Notes under the pieces: generated by a model | Told to the model about the DNA's origin: nothing | The model's database searches: none | Seen by the model: only the letters and a program-made list of their open reading frames with translations | Shown here: positions 1-8,120 of the stretch, piece by piece | Numbering within the stretch: position 1 is the first letter of the stretch | Layout: the number at the start of each line of letters is the position of its first letter | Translations under genes and position numbers: made by a program | NCBI GenBank assembly: GCA_025361165.1 | Contig: JANYAU010000152.1 | Span: forward strand, 1-34,394 | Origin: Betaproteobacteria bacterium | GTDB taxonomy: Bacteria > Pseudomonadota > Gammaproteobacteria > Burkholderiales > Thiobacteraceae | Reading direction: 5' to 3' | Length of the DNA: 34,394 nt

Positions 1-80
1 AGGGACTCACCTTTCTGCCAGCGATCCCACATAAGGGCTTTCTGGCTTTCGGAGTAATAGATCCGGGGTCTTTGTTTCAT
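1..80 (-). CDS. IS30-family transposase, N-terminal part (runs off left edge)
   Basis: Reading the minus strand from the ATG at 80 gives about 26 residues beginning MKQRPRIYYSESQKALMWDR. I recognise this as the N-terminal helix-turn-helix start of IS30-family DDE transposases, which bind the element's ends. The rest of the protein, including the catalytic DDE core, lies outside the window. Whether the element is intact cannot be judged. The family call rests on a short stretch. Confidence 0.7.
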   Translation of the reverse strand, partial: MKQRPRIYYSESQKALMWDRWQKGES

Positions 81-346
81 CAGCAACACTCCTTCCGCTT
101 ATGCAGTATTTAGTGTGTTGCATCCACCAGTTGAATCCGCAGTCGAGAGCTGCCGGTCGTGCCTGCGTGATTAATGGCAGCTACCAGTACCAACCGGCCA
201 TATATTTGTAATCGATGACCGGGCGTTCCTGGCACAACTGCGACTTTCAGTATCTAGACGTAAGCTGCTAGGTCGAAGCATCAATGGAAGCACGAAGTCG
301 GCAATGACACGATTTCCGATCAAATAAAATGACGAAAAGTCCACCG
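81..346. other. Non-coding stretch between IS30 transposase and DUF482 pseudogene
   Basis: No gene is supported here. The first 60 or so bases should hold the upstream end of the IS30-type element, with a terminal inverted repeat expected between about 100 and 150. The partner end is outside the window, so the boundary cannot be fixed. The rest shows no recognisable coding or RNA feature. Confidence 0.4.
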
Positions 347-1494
347 CTACTCCGGAAGCACGACACTCGTCCGAAACGGTGTGCTCTCCTTGAGTTCGTC
401 CACATACTGCGCCACGCCTTGTTGTTCGCGCGTGAGGAAATCGCCCACTGCGCGCGCGAAATTCTCGTCGGCAATCCAGTGCGCGGAAGTGGTCTTCACC
501 GGCAACAGGCCACGCGCGAGCTTGTGCTCGCCCTGCGCGCCGCCCTCGAACACTGGCAATCCGCGCGCGATGGCGAATGCTATGGCTTGGTAATAGCAAG
601 TTTCAAAATGCAAGCCGGAAATAAAACAGGTCGCGCCCCAATAGCGGCCATACAGGCGCTCCTCATCGAATAAATTCAAGGCAACCGCGATGCGCTCACC
701 TGCTTGATAGCCAATCACCAACATGACGTTTGCGGCGAGCCGCTGACCGATCTCGCGGAAAAACGCCAAGTTCATGTACGGCGGCGAATGGTGGGTGAGA
801 TAGGTGTGGCGATAGCACTCATAAAAAAACAACCAATCCTCTTCGCTAATTTCCGCGCCCACGCGATGCTGGAAAGTCACCCCCACTTCACTTACCTTGC
901 GCCGCTCTTGCTTGATCTTTTTGCGCTTGTCGTGGCTCATCGTCGCGAGATACGCCTCGAAATTCGTATAACCCGCGTTGCGCCAATGAAACTGCACGCC
1001 GTGGCGTTGTATTAAACCCTTGGCGGCGAGAGCAACTCAGCTTCATGCGCGGTGGGAAATAAACAGTGCCATGATGAAAGCTTAAGATGGCGCGCTAAAT
1101 CGAGCGCCGCGTCGATCAGCAATAAGCGATCCGCATCGGTGTGCGCCAATAAGCGCCGCCCCGCCACCGGGGTAAACGGAATCGCGGTCAGCAATTTGGG
1201 GTAATAGTGCCCGCCGTAGCGCGCATAAGCATCGGCCCAGGCGAAATCGAACACAAATTTGCCATAGGAGTCATCGCGCAAATACAGCGGCAGTGCCGCT
1301 TCCAACCGGCCTGCGCGCTTCAGCAGCAAATATTGTGGCGTCCAGCCCGTGTTGGCTCCGACGCAGCCTGTTGTCTCTAAAGCATGCGAAAACGCATGCC
1401 GGATAAAGGGCTGCGATCCGGCGAGCGCGTCCCCTTCGGCGGCGTCAACCGCGCTCAAAGATGTCGCGATTTCGAATTGTCCTTCCGTCTGCAC
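347..1494 (-). pseudogene. FemAB-like/GNAT-fold DUF482 protein, frameshifted
   Basis: Two minus-strand reading frames together make one protein of about 381 residues, the usual length of the DUF482 (PF04339) peptidogalycan-biosynthesis/N-acetyltransferase-like family. The N-terminal half (1494 down to about 1033) carries FVFDFAWADAYARYGG and IPFTPVAGRRLL. The C-terminal half (to 347) carries SHDKRKKIKQERRKV and GGAQGEHKLARGL. The frames join if two bases are removed from the CTCTC run near 1028-1033, which restores ELLAAKGLIQRHGVQFHW. As read, the first frame stops at 1012. I prefer the GTG start at 1494 because GAGG lies eight bases upstream, although the frame is open to 1530. The gene is divergent from sucC. 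A sequencing error is the alternative to a true mutation. Confidence 0.8.
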
Positions 1495-1574
1495 GCGTTT
1501 TCCCTCAGAATTTAGCTTTTTAGACTGCACGGCATCCCCAGAAGGGGCAAGGCCGCTGCGCGGAAACTATTTAT

Positions 1575-2732
1575 ATGAACCTACATGAATATCAAGCCAA
1601 AGAAGTCTTGCGCGAATATGGTATCACCACACCGCACGGGGTCGTGATCGAGAATACACTCCACGCCGAAGTCGCCACTAATGAATTGGGCGGCCACCAA
1701 TGGGTAGTCAAGGCGCAAATCCATGCCGGCGGGCGCGGCAAAGCCGGCGGCGTTAAACTGGTCAAATCGGTTGATGCGCTGCGTGCCGCGGCCGACGTGC
1801 TGCTCGGCAAATCGCTGGTCACGTATCAAAACGCGCCGCATGGTCAAATCGTATCGCGCGTGTTGGTGGAAGAAACGTTGGCCATCGCGCGCGAATTGTA
1901 TTTAAGCTTCCTGGTAGATCGGGAAAGTGAGCGCATTACCGTTATCGCCTCCCCAGCCGGCGGTATGGATATCGAAGAAGTGGCGCGCGCCACGCCGGAA
2001 AAAATCTTACGCGAGACCTGCGACCCGCTCATGGGATTGCAGGATTTTCAATGCCGCAACTTAGCCTTCGCGCTGGGACTCAGCGGCAAGCAAATCACGG
2101 AAATGACGCAGCTGTTGCTGAATGCCTATCGTCTATTCATGCAGCGCGATTTATCCATGCTTGAAATCAACCCGCTGGTACTCACGGCAGCGGGTGCAAT
2201 CGTCGCACTCGATTGCAAAATGATCGTGGATGACAATGCCCTCTATCGTCAGTCGCTGCTGGCCGACAAACGCGATGTCAGCCAAGACGATGCGAAAGAG
2301 GCCGCCGCCCATGCCGCGGGTCTGAATTACATTGCGCTTGCCGGGAATATCGGCTGCATGGTCAACGGCGCTGGACTGGCAATGGCAACCATGGATCTGA
2401 TCAAGCTGCATGGCGGCATGCCCGCCAATTTTCTCGACGTGGGTGGCGGCGCCACCGCCGAAACCGTGGCCAAGGCGTTCAAGATCATCCTCGCCGATCA
2501 CAATGTGAAAGCGATCCTGGTCAATATTTTCGGCGGCATTATGCGCTGCGACATCATTGCCGAAGGCATTATCAAAGCGGTGCAAGAAGTCGGCGTGAAA
2601 ATTCCGGTAATCGTGCGCTTGGAAGGCACCAATGTCGAACTGGGCCGCAAGATGTTGGCTGAGTCGGGCTTGAAGATCGTGTCTGCGGAGAGTTTGACCG
2701 ATGCGGCAAAGCTGGCGGTGGCGGCGGCGTAA
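1575..2732 (+). CDS. sucC: Succinyl-CoA synthetase beta subunit (ADP-forming)
   Basis: The 385-residue protein has the family's usual length and begins [12 protein letters not shown]. It forms the nucleotide-binding ATP-grasp subunit of the TCA-cycle enzyme that interconverts succinyl-CoA and succinate with substrate-level phosphorylation in the cytoplasm. Visible signatures are [11 protein letters not shown] (residues 52-62), EINPLVL with Glu197 and Asn199, Asp213 in ALDCKM, and [17 protein letters not shown] followed by NFLDVGGGA. Residues 197, 199 and 213 match the phosphate-relay and Mg-binding positions of the E. coli protein in the same numbering. No clear Shine-Dalgarno precedes the ATG. 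The alpha-subunit gene sucD, normally immediately downstream, is absent; a convergent secretion operon ends 21 bases away. A malate-CoA ligase beta subunit is a less likely alternative. Confidence 0.93.
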   Translation: MNLHEYQAKEVLREYGITTPHGVVIENTLHAEVATNELGGHQWVVKAQIHAGGRGKAGGVKLVKSVDALRAAADVLLGKSLVTYQNAPHGQIVSRVLVEETLAIARELYLSFLVDRESERITVIASPAGGMDIEEVARATPEKILRETCDPLMGLQDFQCRNLAFALGLSGKQITEMTQLLLNAYRLFMQRDLSMLEINPLVLTAAGAIVALDCKMIVDDNALYRQSLLADKRDVSQDDAKEAAAHAAGLNYIALAGNIGCMVNGAGLAMATMDLIKLHGGMPANFLDVGGGATAETVAKAFKIILADHNVKAILVNIFGGIMRCDIIAEGIIKAVQEVGVKIPVIVRLEGTNVELGRKMLAESGLKIVSAESLTDAAKLAVAAA

Positions 2733-2753
2733 AGCCTTGCGAACAACAAGCTA

Positions 2754-3311
2754 CTATGGCGCTGAGGGCAGTACACGCGGCGCGACGGGCGCAGGGCTCG
2801 GTGGAACGGTGGTGGCCGCCGGTGCGGAAACAGCGGGCGTAAGCGGTGCGGCAGTCGGCAGCTTGGGCGTATAAACGAACTTCCAATCCTGGTAACTGCT
2901 TGCCCCTTCAAAATCTTTATCTGCCTCTTCAAAATTGCCGCTCTTGATGGGCACAGCATGGGAGAGGCTGTACACACCCATGATAGTATCGCCCGGCCCC
3001 GGCACCCGGCCCCACTCTTTACTCGCCGTTAGCGGATCGATATAGCGCTTGCGTAAGTAGCGCGCGAGATTCGTTTGGCGTTTGTCTTCGAGTAGATCTT
3101 CCAGCTTTTTCGGAAATTGCTTGGCCACGCCCGGTGTGCGCTCGTAATAAAGCCCGATGGCGGCCCGGAATTCGTGCCCGATATAGAGCAGTTCCCGCTC
3201 TTTGTCGCGCTGCGCCAAGGTATGCCACACCGTTGCGGTAGCGGCCAGCACGGCGCCCATGATGGCGACCAGGAGCAACACTCCGAGATAAGTAAAGCCG
3301 CGTTGACGCAT
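2754..3311 (-). CDS. Minor pseudopilin with atypical +5 residue and proline-rich tail
   Basis: The 185-residue protein starts MRQRGFTYLGVLLLVAIMG, a type IV prepilin-like N-terminus with a predicted prepilin-peptidase cut between Gly and Phe. The mature chain begins F-T-Y-L-G, so the conserved Glu at +5 is replaced by Gly, as in tip-type minor pseudopilins such as GspK. A globular region with TPGVAKQFPKKLEDLLED and YIDPLTASKEWGRV follows. The last 30 or so residues are rich in Ala, Pro and Thr. The start at 3311 is chosen over an upstream in-frame start because AAGGAA lies six bases before it. It is the last gene of the operon and lies convergent with sucC. Which classical minor pseudopilin it corresponds to is unclear. 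Confidence 0.8.
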   Translation of the reverse strand: MRQRGFTYLGVLLLVAIMGAVLAATATVWHTLAQRDKERELLYIGHEFRAAIGLYYERTPGVAKQFPKKLEDLLEDKRQTNLARYLRKRYIDPLTASKEWGRVPGPGDTIMGVYSLSHAVPIKSGNFEEADKDFEGASSYQDWKFVYTPKLPTAAPLTPAVSAPAATTVPPSPAPVAPRVLPSAP

Positions 3312-3326
3312 GAAATTTCCTTGCGA

Positions 3327-3342
3327 GCGAGGCATGCCTCGC
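3327..3342. repeat. Perfect 16-bp palindrome, copy of a dispersed repeat
   Basis: GCGAGGCATGCCTCGC is a perfect palindrome followed by CCCTA. It lies in the short gap between two pseudopilin genes, just upstream of the ribosome binding site of the second. The same core followed by CCCCTACA recurs at about 23643-23663. It could fold in mRNA and reduce expression of the last gene. Confidence 0.6.
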
Positions 3343-3365
3343 CCCTATTTACCAGCCACTACCAT

Positions 3366-3758
3366 TTACCAACCACTATACGGCGTGCCGTCGCGGCCAT
3401 TGCCGGGCGCGCCGCTGTGCAGGTCGAACACGCCGCCTTTATCCGTATCCTCCGGCGGCACCACGACCCAAGTATCGGCACGGTCGGTGATAGGGTCGAC
3501 CGGCAGTTTGCGTAAATATTTTTTCGTCACCAAATCGTCCAGCGTATCGGGGTACTTGCCGGTATCGCCGTAATACTTGTCGATCGCGTCGCGCAGGGTG
3601 GATAAGTCCTGCTTTAATACCACTTCTTTGGATTTTTCCACGCTATTGAAATAACGTGGCGTAGCGATAGACACCAAAATCGCGATGATCGCCATAACCA
3701 CAAGCAGCTCGATCAGCGTGAAGCCTGGTGCATGCCGGATACCTGGATTGTTGTTCAT
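3366..3758 (-). CDS. GspG-like pseudopilin
   Basis: A 130-residue pseudopilin with the classical cleavage motif HAPG/FTLIELLVVMAIIAIL and a hydrophobic N-terminal helix. Glu5 of the mature form is present. The globular part has DLSTLRDAIDKYYGDTGKYP and LRKLPVDPITDRADTWVVVP, typical of GspG/PilE-type subunits. I prefer the ATG at 3758 (MNNNPG) because it overlaps the upstream stop as TGATG and has GGGA about seven bases before it; an ATG two codons earlier is the alternative. It would be processed by a prepilin peptidase encoded elsewhere and assemble in the periplasmic pseudopilus. Confidence 0.83.
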   Translation of the reverse strand: MNNNPGIRHAPGFTLIELLVVMAIIAILVSIATPRYFNSVEKSKEVVLKQDLSTLRDAIDKYYGDTGKYPDTLDDLVTKKYLRKLPVDPITDRADTWVVVPPEDTDKGGVFDLHSGAPGNGRDGTPYSGW

Positions 3759-4228
3759 CACCATTCCCGATACGGCACGCCGTTCAAACCCACGCCCTTA
3801 CTCATGGAATACACGTCATACACATCATCACCTTCTTGCGGGTCGTCAGGCGGGCTTTTGTAGGAGCGTTTGCCCCAGGTATCGGCAGCGGGGCTGCGCG
3901 TATCCCTGACGAGCGGGTCGCGCGGGATGCGGCGCAGGAAATACATTTTGACGCGCTTGGGATTTTTGAAGTCCTCTACTCCGTCTGCCAGGATATCCAA
4001 TGACTTGGGATAACCGGAATCATCCAAGCCCTTTTGGATACGGCCTTCATCCCATGCTTTCTTATACGCATCGATACCGGTGCGAATTTCGCGCAATGCA
4101 ATCCGCATCTCTTGCTCTTTAGAACGCTGCACCGCGAGTTCGGTCATAGGCAGCGCGAGCGTAGCCAGTAGGCCGACGATTGCCACCGTGACCAGCAATT
4201 CAATCAGCGTGAAGCCACGCGTGCGCAT
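3758..4228 (-). CDS. Pseudopilin (type II secretion, GspG/GspH-like)
   Basis: A 156-residue protein starting MRTRGFTLIELLVTVAIVGLL, with the prepilin-peptidase site RG/FTLIE and Glu5 present. The C-terminal region contains YKKAWDEGRIQKGLDDSGYP and LRRIPRDPLVRD and ends PYREW. The ATG at 4228 directly follows the secretin stop codon, so translation is probably coupled. The next gene starts on its stop codon. It is a second accessory pseudopilin of the same system; its exact place (core or tip) cannot be read from sequence. Confidence 0.83.
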   Translation of the reverse strand: MRTRGFTLIELLVTVAIVGLLATLALPMTELAVQRSKEQEMRIALREIRTGIDAYKKAWDEGRIQKGLDDSGYPKSLDILADGVEDFKNPKRVKMYFLRRIPRDPLVRDTRSPAADTWGKRSYKSPPDDPQEGDDVYDVYSMSKGVGLNGVPYREW

Positions 4229-6538
4229 CTAGGGAGTAATCGTCACAGCGGCCGGCGCGGGCAGCGCAATGCTCAGCGGCGCACCCGCCGCATCGGAAGC
4301 CTTCACATTCTCGATACGCAATTGCGTTGCGCCCAGCGCATCTGCCTTCGCCCGTAGCACGACTACCACCGCTGCGCCCGCGCCGCGTGCGCCGCCCGCG
4401 CTACGATTAATGCTTATGCCAAACCGGTCCGAACCTTCTGCCGGAGCCCCCGTGAATTCGGTACTTACATCGCCCTGCTTCAAAAATGCGCCTTCGATCA
4501 CGCGCACGATTTCCACTTGCTGCGGATCGTACACAAAATCAAATGCCAGCGATTTCACATCGCTGTTTGCCGCCGCTTGAACCAGTAAATTGAACTCCTG
4601 GCCCTGGGCAATACTCGGCACCGTTACCATAGATAATGCGAGTGGCGAGCTGGCGGTGGCAGCAGGTGTGATTGCTGGAACCGGCGCACCTTGTCTCTGT
4701 AATACGACCGGCGGCATAGTGGCCGGCGGCTGCCGCAACGTCAGCGGCGAGGCCCCGATAGAAGCATCAGTACCGGACGCAAATTCACTCATTCGCGCAT
4801 CCAGCCGCGTGATATTGCGAATGATGTGTGGGGTAATGAGTAAGATAATTTCCGTCTTAGTGGCATTATCACTGTGCGTGGAAAATAAGTGGCCAAGCAG
4901 AGGCAAATCGCCTAAACCCGGAATCTTGCTGGCGCTTTTTCTATCCTCGTCGCTGATCAAACCTGCCAGCACTTGGGTTTCGCCATCTTTGAGGCGGAGC
5001 ACGGTCGCCGCATTGCGCGTACCGATTTGATAGGTGAGCGATCCGCTTTGGCCACGAATTTCGCGCACGATGTTGGAAACTTCCAAGCCGACCTTAATGC
5101 CCACCTCGTTATCGAGATAAACCTGCGGTTCGACATCCAGCTTCAAGCCGACATCCAGATAATTCACTGTTTCCGAGATGCCCACATTGGCGGTGCTGGT
5201 GGTGGTAATCACCGGGACTTTATCGCCGATATGGATTTTGGCTTTCTCCCGATTCTTCACCCGGATGCGCGGATTAGCCAAAATTTGCACATCGCCGTTA
5301 TCTTTCTGCAGGTTCAGTTGCAGGTTGGGCGAAACCGCGATGCTACCGCTGCGAAGATGCCTGAGGGTATCAACGGTGACGATGTTCTGCGTCTGCGCGG
5401 TCGTTGTCACCACCGCGCCACCGGATACATTGCTCTGCGTTTGCTGATTAGCGATATTCAGCGCCGTGAAAGTATTGGGATATTGAATACCCAAACTCAA
5501 GAGGCGGCTGCGCTTCACCTCCAGCACTTCCACTTCCAGCATGACCTCCGGCTCGGCGCGGTCTTGCGTCGCAATCAGCTTCTCGGCCAAGCGTATTGCC
5601 TCTGGGGTATCTTTCATCACCAGTAAATTCAGTTTCTCGTCGATGAATACATCGCGCGTCTTGACCAGGGTTTTGATCATATTAAGCGTTTGCTTTACAT
5701 CCGCGTTCGCCAAATAAAACGCGTGTACTACCATCTCTTGATAATCCTTGGCCTTGGCCGGGGTGTTCGGATAAATCAGCACCGTATTGTCGTTCAACAC
5801 GCGCTTGTCGAGTTGATTGGTCACCATGAGCAAATTGATGACATCTTCGATGGTGGTGTTCTTGACGAAGATCGTGGATTTGAGATCAGGCCGCACATCG
5901 TGATCGAAAATAAAATTGATCTGGGTGGCGCGTGAAATAACCTCAAAGATCGCCTTCAAGTTCGCATCGCGAAACTCCAGGGTAATCGGCTTTTTGAATG
6001 CCGCGCTCAGTGTCGGGCTTGAGGTTCTTTGCAGCGCCGCTTTTTCTTCCAGCGCGTCGACGATCTTGCGCGCCGCCGCGTGTTGCGGGTCTTCTACCAG
6101 AATTGTGCGCACGATGACCTGCGCCTCGTCCGTTTTCCCTGCCTGCATCAGTTTTTCCGCATTCGCCGCCATCTCATCATGACGCTGGTCGCGGTGCGCA
6201 GCCTCGATGCCGTCGAGTGCGTGCTGATTATTGGGCTCGTACTTGAGCACCCGCCGGTAAGCGCTATCGGCTTCGGCATATTGTTGCGCGACACGCGCGC
6301 TATCGCCTCGCGCTAACAAATGCGCGATATACAATTCCTTTTGCCGCAAATAATAACTTTTGTATTCGATGCTCTTGGCGTTTTCTTTGAGCGCCTGCTC
6401 TAGCGCGGCCAACCCCTCTTCGACGTGGCCGGATTGAATCATCTCGTGACCGTCATCGAATGCCTGGCGGCCGGCAGTGCAGGCGGCGAGCAGCGGCAAT
6501 ACGACGAACCCCACGCTGATTATTTTTATCATTTTCAT
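4229..6538 (-). CDS. gspD: Secretin with N-terminal TPR repeats and C-terminal cohesin-like domain
   Basis: This 769-residue outer-membrane channel subunit starts with a lipoprotein signal (lipobox LLAAC near residue 20). A TPR-like region follows to about residue 165, with DSAYRRVLKYEPNNQHAL. Next come an STN/N0 domain with ITLEFRDANLKAIFEVISRA, secretin N1 repeats, and the secretin core (about 340-600) with QILANPRIRVKNREKAKIHIGD and VLAGLISDEDRKSASKIPGLGDLPLLGHLF. After a proline/alanine linker, the last 130 or so residues resemble a cohesin-type beta-sandwich (VKSLAFDFVYDPQQVEIVRV). Classical GspD lacks TPR and cohesin parts, so this is an unusual architecture. The ATG at 6538 overlaps the upstream stop by one base. 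The system is probably a type II secretion variant with a lipoprotein secretin that may need no separate pilotin (inference). Confidence 0.9.
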   Translation of the reverse strand: MKMIKIISVGFVVLPLLAACTAGRQAFDDGHEMIQSGHVEEGLAALEQALKENAKSIEYKSYYLRQKELYIAHLLARGDSARVAQQYAEADSAYRRVLKYEPNNQHALDGIEAAHRDQRHDEMAANAEKLMQAGKTDEAQVIVRTILVEDPQHAAARKIVDALEEKAALQRTSSPTLSAAFKKPITLEFRDANLKAIFEVISRATQINFIFDHDVRPDLKSTIFVKNTTIEDVINLLMVTNQLDKRVLNDNTVLIYPNTPAKAKDYQEMVVHAFYLANADVKQTLNMIKTLVKTRDVFIDEKLNLLVMKDTPEAIRLAEKLIATQDRAEPEVMLEVEVLEVKRSRLLSLGIQYPNTFTALNIANQQTQSNVSGGAVVTTTAQTQNIVTVDTLRHLRSGSIAVSPNLQLNLQKDNGDVQILANPRIRVKNREKAKIHIGDKVPVITTTSTANVGISETVNYLDVGLKLDVEPQVYLDNEVGIKVGLEVSNIVREIRGQSGSLTYQIGTRNAATVLRLKDGETQVLAGLISDEDRKSASKIPGLGDLPLLGHLFSTHSDNATKTEIILLITPHIIRNITRLDARMSEFASGTDASIGASPLTLRQPPATMPPVVLQRQGAPVPAITPAATASSPLALSMVTVPSIAQGQEFNLLVQAAANSDVKSLAFDFVYDPQQVEIVRVIEGAFLKQGDVSTEFTGAPAEGSDRFGISINRSAGGARGAGAAVVVVLRAKADALGATQLRIENVKASDAAGAPLSIALPAPAAVTITP

Positions 6539-7038
6539 CAATTCACGCCTCCTATGGCGAGCGTCTGTTGCATATTGAGTGGCAAATAAGTAAACACCAC
6601 GCGTTGCGCCTCGACGCTATCCACGCGATAGGCGCCATCGAGCGTATCGCCCGCTTTCACGGCGTAATTCCGGTCTTGCTTGGTGAGAAATACCGTCAAC
6701 CGGCCTTCCTCCTGCAGTTTACCCATGTAACTGAAGGGTAAGGGCGGCGGTGCGGGCGGTGGGAGTGGCACCGCTTTCGGCGGGGGTGGCGGCACATACC
6801 AGGATTTCGACTGAAACACGTCCTCGATCTTCGCCCCTGCGCCGCTCTCACGCTGACGCAATTTCTCTAAGGCCAAATGCGCACTGGTGGTGACGCCGGA
6901 TCTGCGCGCCGCTTTGTCTTTAGCCGGCGCAACGACGACGGCCACCGGCTCGGGTTCACGCACCCACACGATTGCCGCCAGCGTCGCGGTGAGCGCGCCG
7001 CCGAGCAAGATCCAACGCGTTCGCGCCGACAATGCCAT
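6538..7038 (-). CDS. PilP/GspC-like inner-membrane protein with proline-rich linker
   Basis: A 166-residue protein with a short cytoplasmic start, one membrane segment (about residues 8-26), a periplasmic stretch and a strongly proline-rich linker (VPPPPPKAVPLPPPAPPPLP). The small C-terminal domain contains KQDRNYAVKAGDTLDGAYRV and ends LPLNMQQTLAIGG. Topology and the final domain match PilP or the homology region of GspC, which link the inner-membrane platform to the secretin. The start at 7038 overlaps the upstream stop (TGATG). It lies between the PilO-like gene and the secretin, the order pilM-N-O-P-Q of type IV pili. Overall similarity to known families is weak, so the role rests partly on position. 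Confidence 0.7.
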   Translation of the reverse strand: MALSARTRWILLGGALTATLAAIVWVREPEPVAVVVAPAKDKAARRSGVTTSAHLALEKLRQRESGAGAKIEDVFQSKSWYVPPPPPKAVPLPPPAPPPLPFSYMGKLQEEGRLTVFLTKQDRNYAVKAGDTLDGAYRVDSVEAQRVVFTYLPLNMQQTLAIGGVN

Positions 7039-7592
7039 CAATTCGCTCCCACGCTATCCGCGCCCAGGAACAGCGTGAACTTGATGCGCGCTTCCAGTTG
7101 CGTCGTGCCGATGGTTTCGCGCTTGAAATTGATATCCTCCAGCGCTGCCACCGGGACATCAGCCAAGGCTTGCGCCACAAACTGACGGATTTGCAAATAG
7201 CTGCCCTTCACCGGCAAGGTGATTTGATAGCGCGCGAGTTTGCCGCTCTTGTCCGGCGTAATGCGATACTCGCCTTGCTCCAGCACCAATTTCTGCGCCG
7301 CTGCCGCGGCATACAGTTTATTCAGCCATTCAGTCAAATGGGCGCCAGCAAAAAAATCGTAGAACTGGGCCAATTCTGCTTGGCTGCCGGTCTCAGGAAT
7401 ACCGCTCTTCGCAGCTTGCTCGATACGTGTTTTCAGCGAGACGCTCTCGCGTTTCAATTCGGCCAGCCGCGTCGTTTTCGCTTGTACCACGGATAGCGTC
7501 ACAGCGATGGCGAGCAGCGCTAACGCCACGCCCAGCACGCCCGGCCAACCTAGGTGGCGGAATACACGGCGCAAGACAATCAGCGGATTCAT
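7038..7592 (-). CDS. PilO/GspM-like assembly platform protein
   Basis: A 184-residue bitopic protein beginning MNPLIVLRRVFRHLGWPG. It has a membrane helix at about residues 17-36, a coiled-coil segment (KTTRLAELKRESVSLKTRIE) and a ferredoxin-like periplasmic domain with YQITLPVKGSYLQIRQFVAQ. This is the layout of PilO and GspM, which pair with PilN/GspL in the inner-membrane ring. The ATG at 7592 overlaps the previous stop as ATGA, so an upstream in-frame start is rejected. It overlaps the next gene by one base. Confidence 0.82.
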   Translation of the reverse strand: MNPLIVLRRVFRHLGWPGVLGVALALLAIAVTLSVVQAKTTRLAELKRESVSLKTRIEQAAKSGIPETGSQAELAQFYDFFAGAHLTEWLNKLYAAAAAQKLVLEQGEYRITPDKSGKLARYQITLPVKGSYLQIRQFVAQALADVPVAALEDINFKRETIGTTQLEARIKFTLFLGADSVGAN

Positions 7593-8119
7593 GGCTGCAC
7601 CGTCCAATTGGCCACTAAAGCGAAACGCACCGGCTGTTCCGCGTCCTGGGTGCGCACTTCATGGCTGGTCAGATACACGTGATTCAGTACCCGGCTTTGT
7701 TCCAGCCGCGCGATATACGCCAGCAGCGCGTCAAAGTTTTTCGCCTCGCCGCTCAGGCGCACGCGGTGTTTTCCGGCATCGGGTTGAACGGCGAGCAGCG
7801 CAATCTGTTTCTCGCTAGTCGATTCCAATACTTGGAACAACGCGTTCCAAGGTAAGGTCAGTTGTTGCAAAATGTCGTTCGCTTGGCGCACTTCCTGCTG
7901 CAATACTTGCGCGTCTATGGGTGGCGCCGGCTGGATCTTGCCGCGCTTGGCCAGGACTTCCAAGCGCGCTTCGGCTAAATCAATTTGCCCCGACAGCACG
8001 CGCGCCTCGTTCGCTGCATAAGCCACCCACGCCGCACCGGCTATCAATAGCAGCAGACCCAGCCACGGCCAATGCCGCGGCGATTGTTTGAAATCGAGTT
8101 GGAGCGCGGGCAATGTCAT
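7589..8119 (-). CDS. PilN-like assembly platform protein
   Basis: About 176 residues, starting MTLPALQLDFKQSPRHWPW. The short cytoplasmic N-terminus matches the PilN segment that docks on PilM. A membrane helix (LGLLLLIAGAAWVAYAA), a coiled coil and a periplasmic domain with LSGEAKNFDALLAYIARLEQ follow. The ATG at 8119 lies next to the upstream stop; the open frame extends much further upstream but overlaps the PilM-like gene and is not used. It is equivalent to the membrane part of GspL, split from its cytoplasmic part. Confidence 0.82.
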   Translation of the reverse strand: MTLPALQLDFKQSPRHWPWLGLLLLIAGAAWVAYAANEARVLSGQIDLAEARLEVLAKRGKIQPAPPIDAQVLQQEVRQANDILQQLTLPWNALFQVLESTSEKQIALLAVQPDAGKHRVRLSGEAKNFDALLAYIARLEQSRVLNHVYLTSHEVRTQDAEQPVRFALVANWTVQP

Positions 8120-8120
8120 C

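Noticed and set aside
2733-2753. Possible bidirectional terminator between sucC and the last pseudopilin gene
   Set aside because: Only a short bulged CTTG/CAAG stem without a T-tract on either side; too weak to call.
4973-5626. 217-codon plus-strand frame inside the secretin gene
   Set aside because: Antisense shadow of the secretin core.
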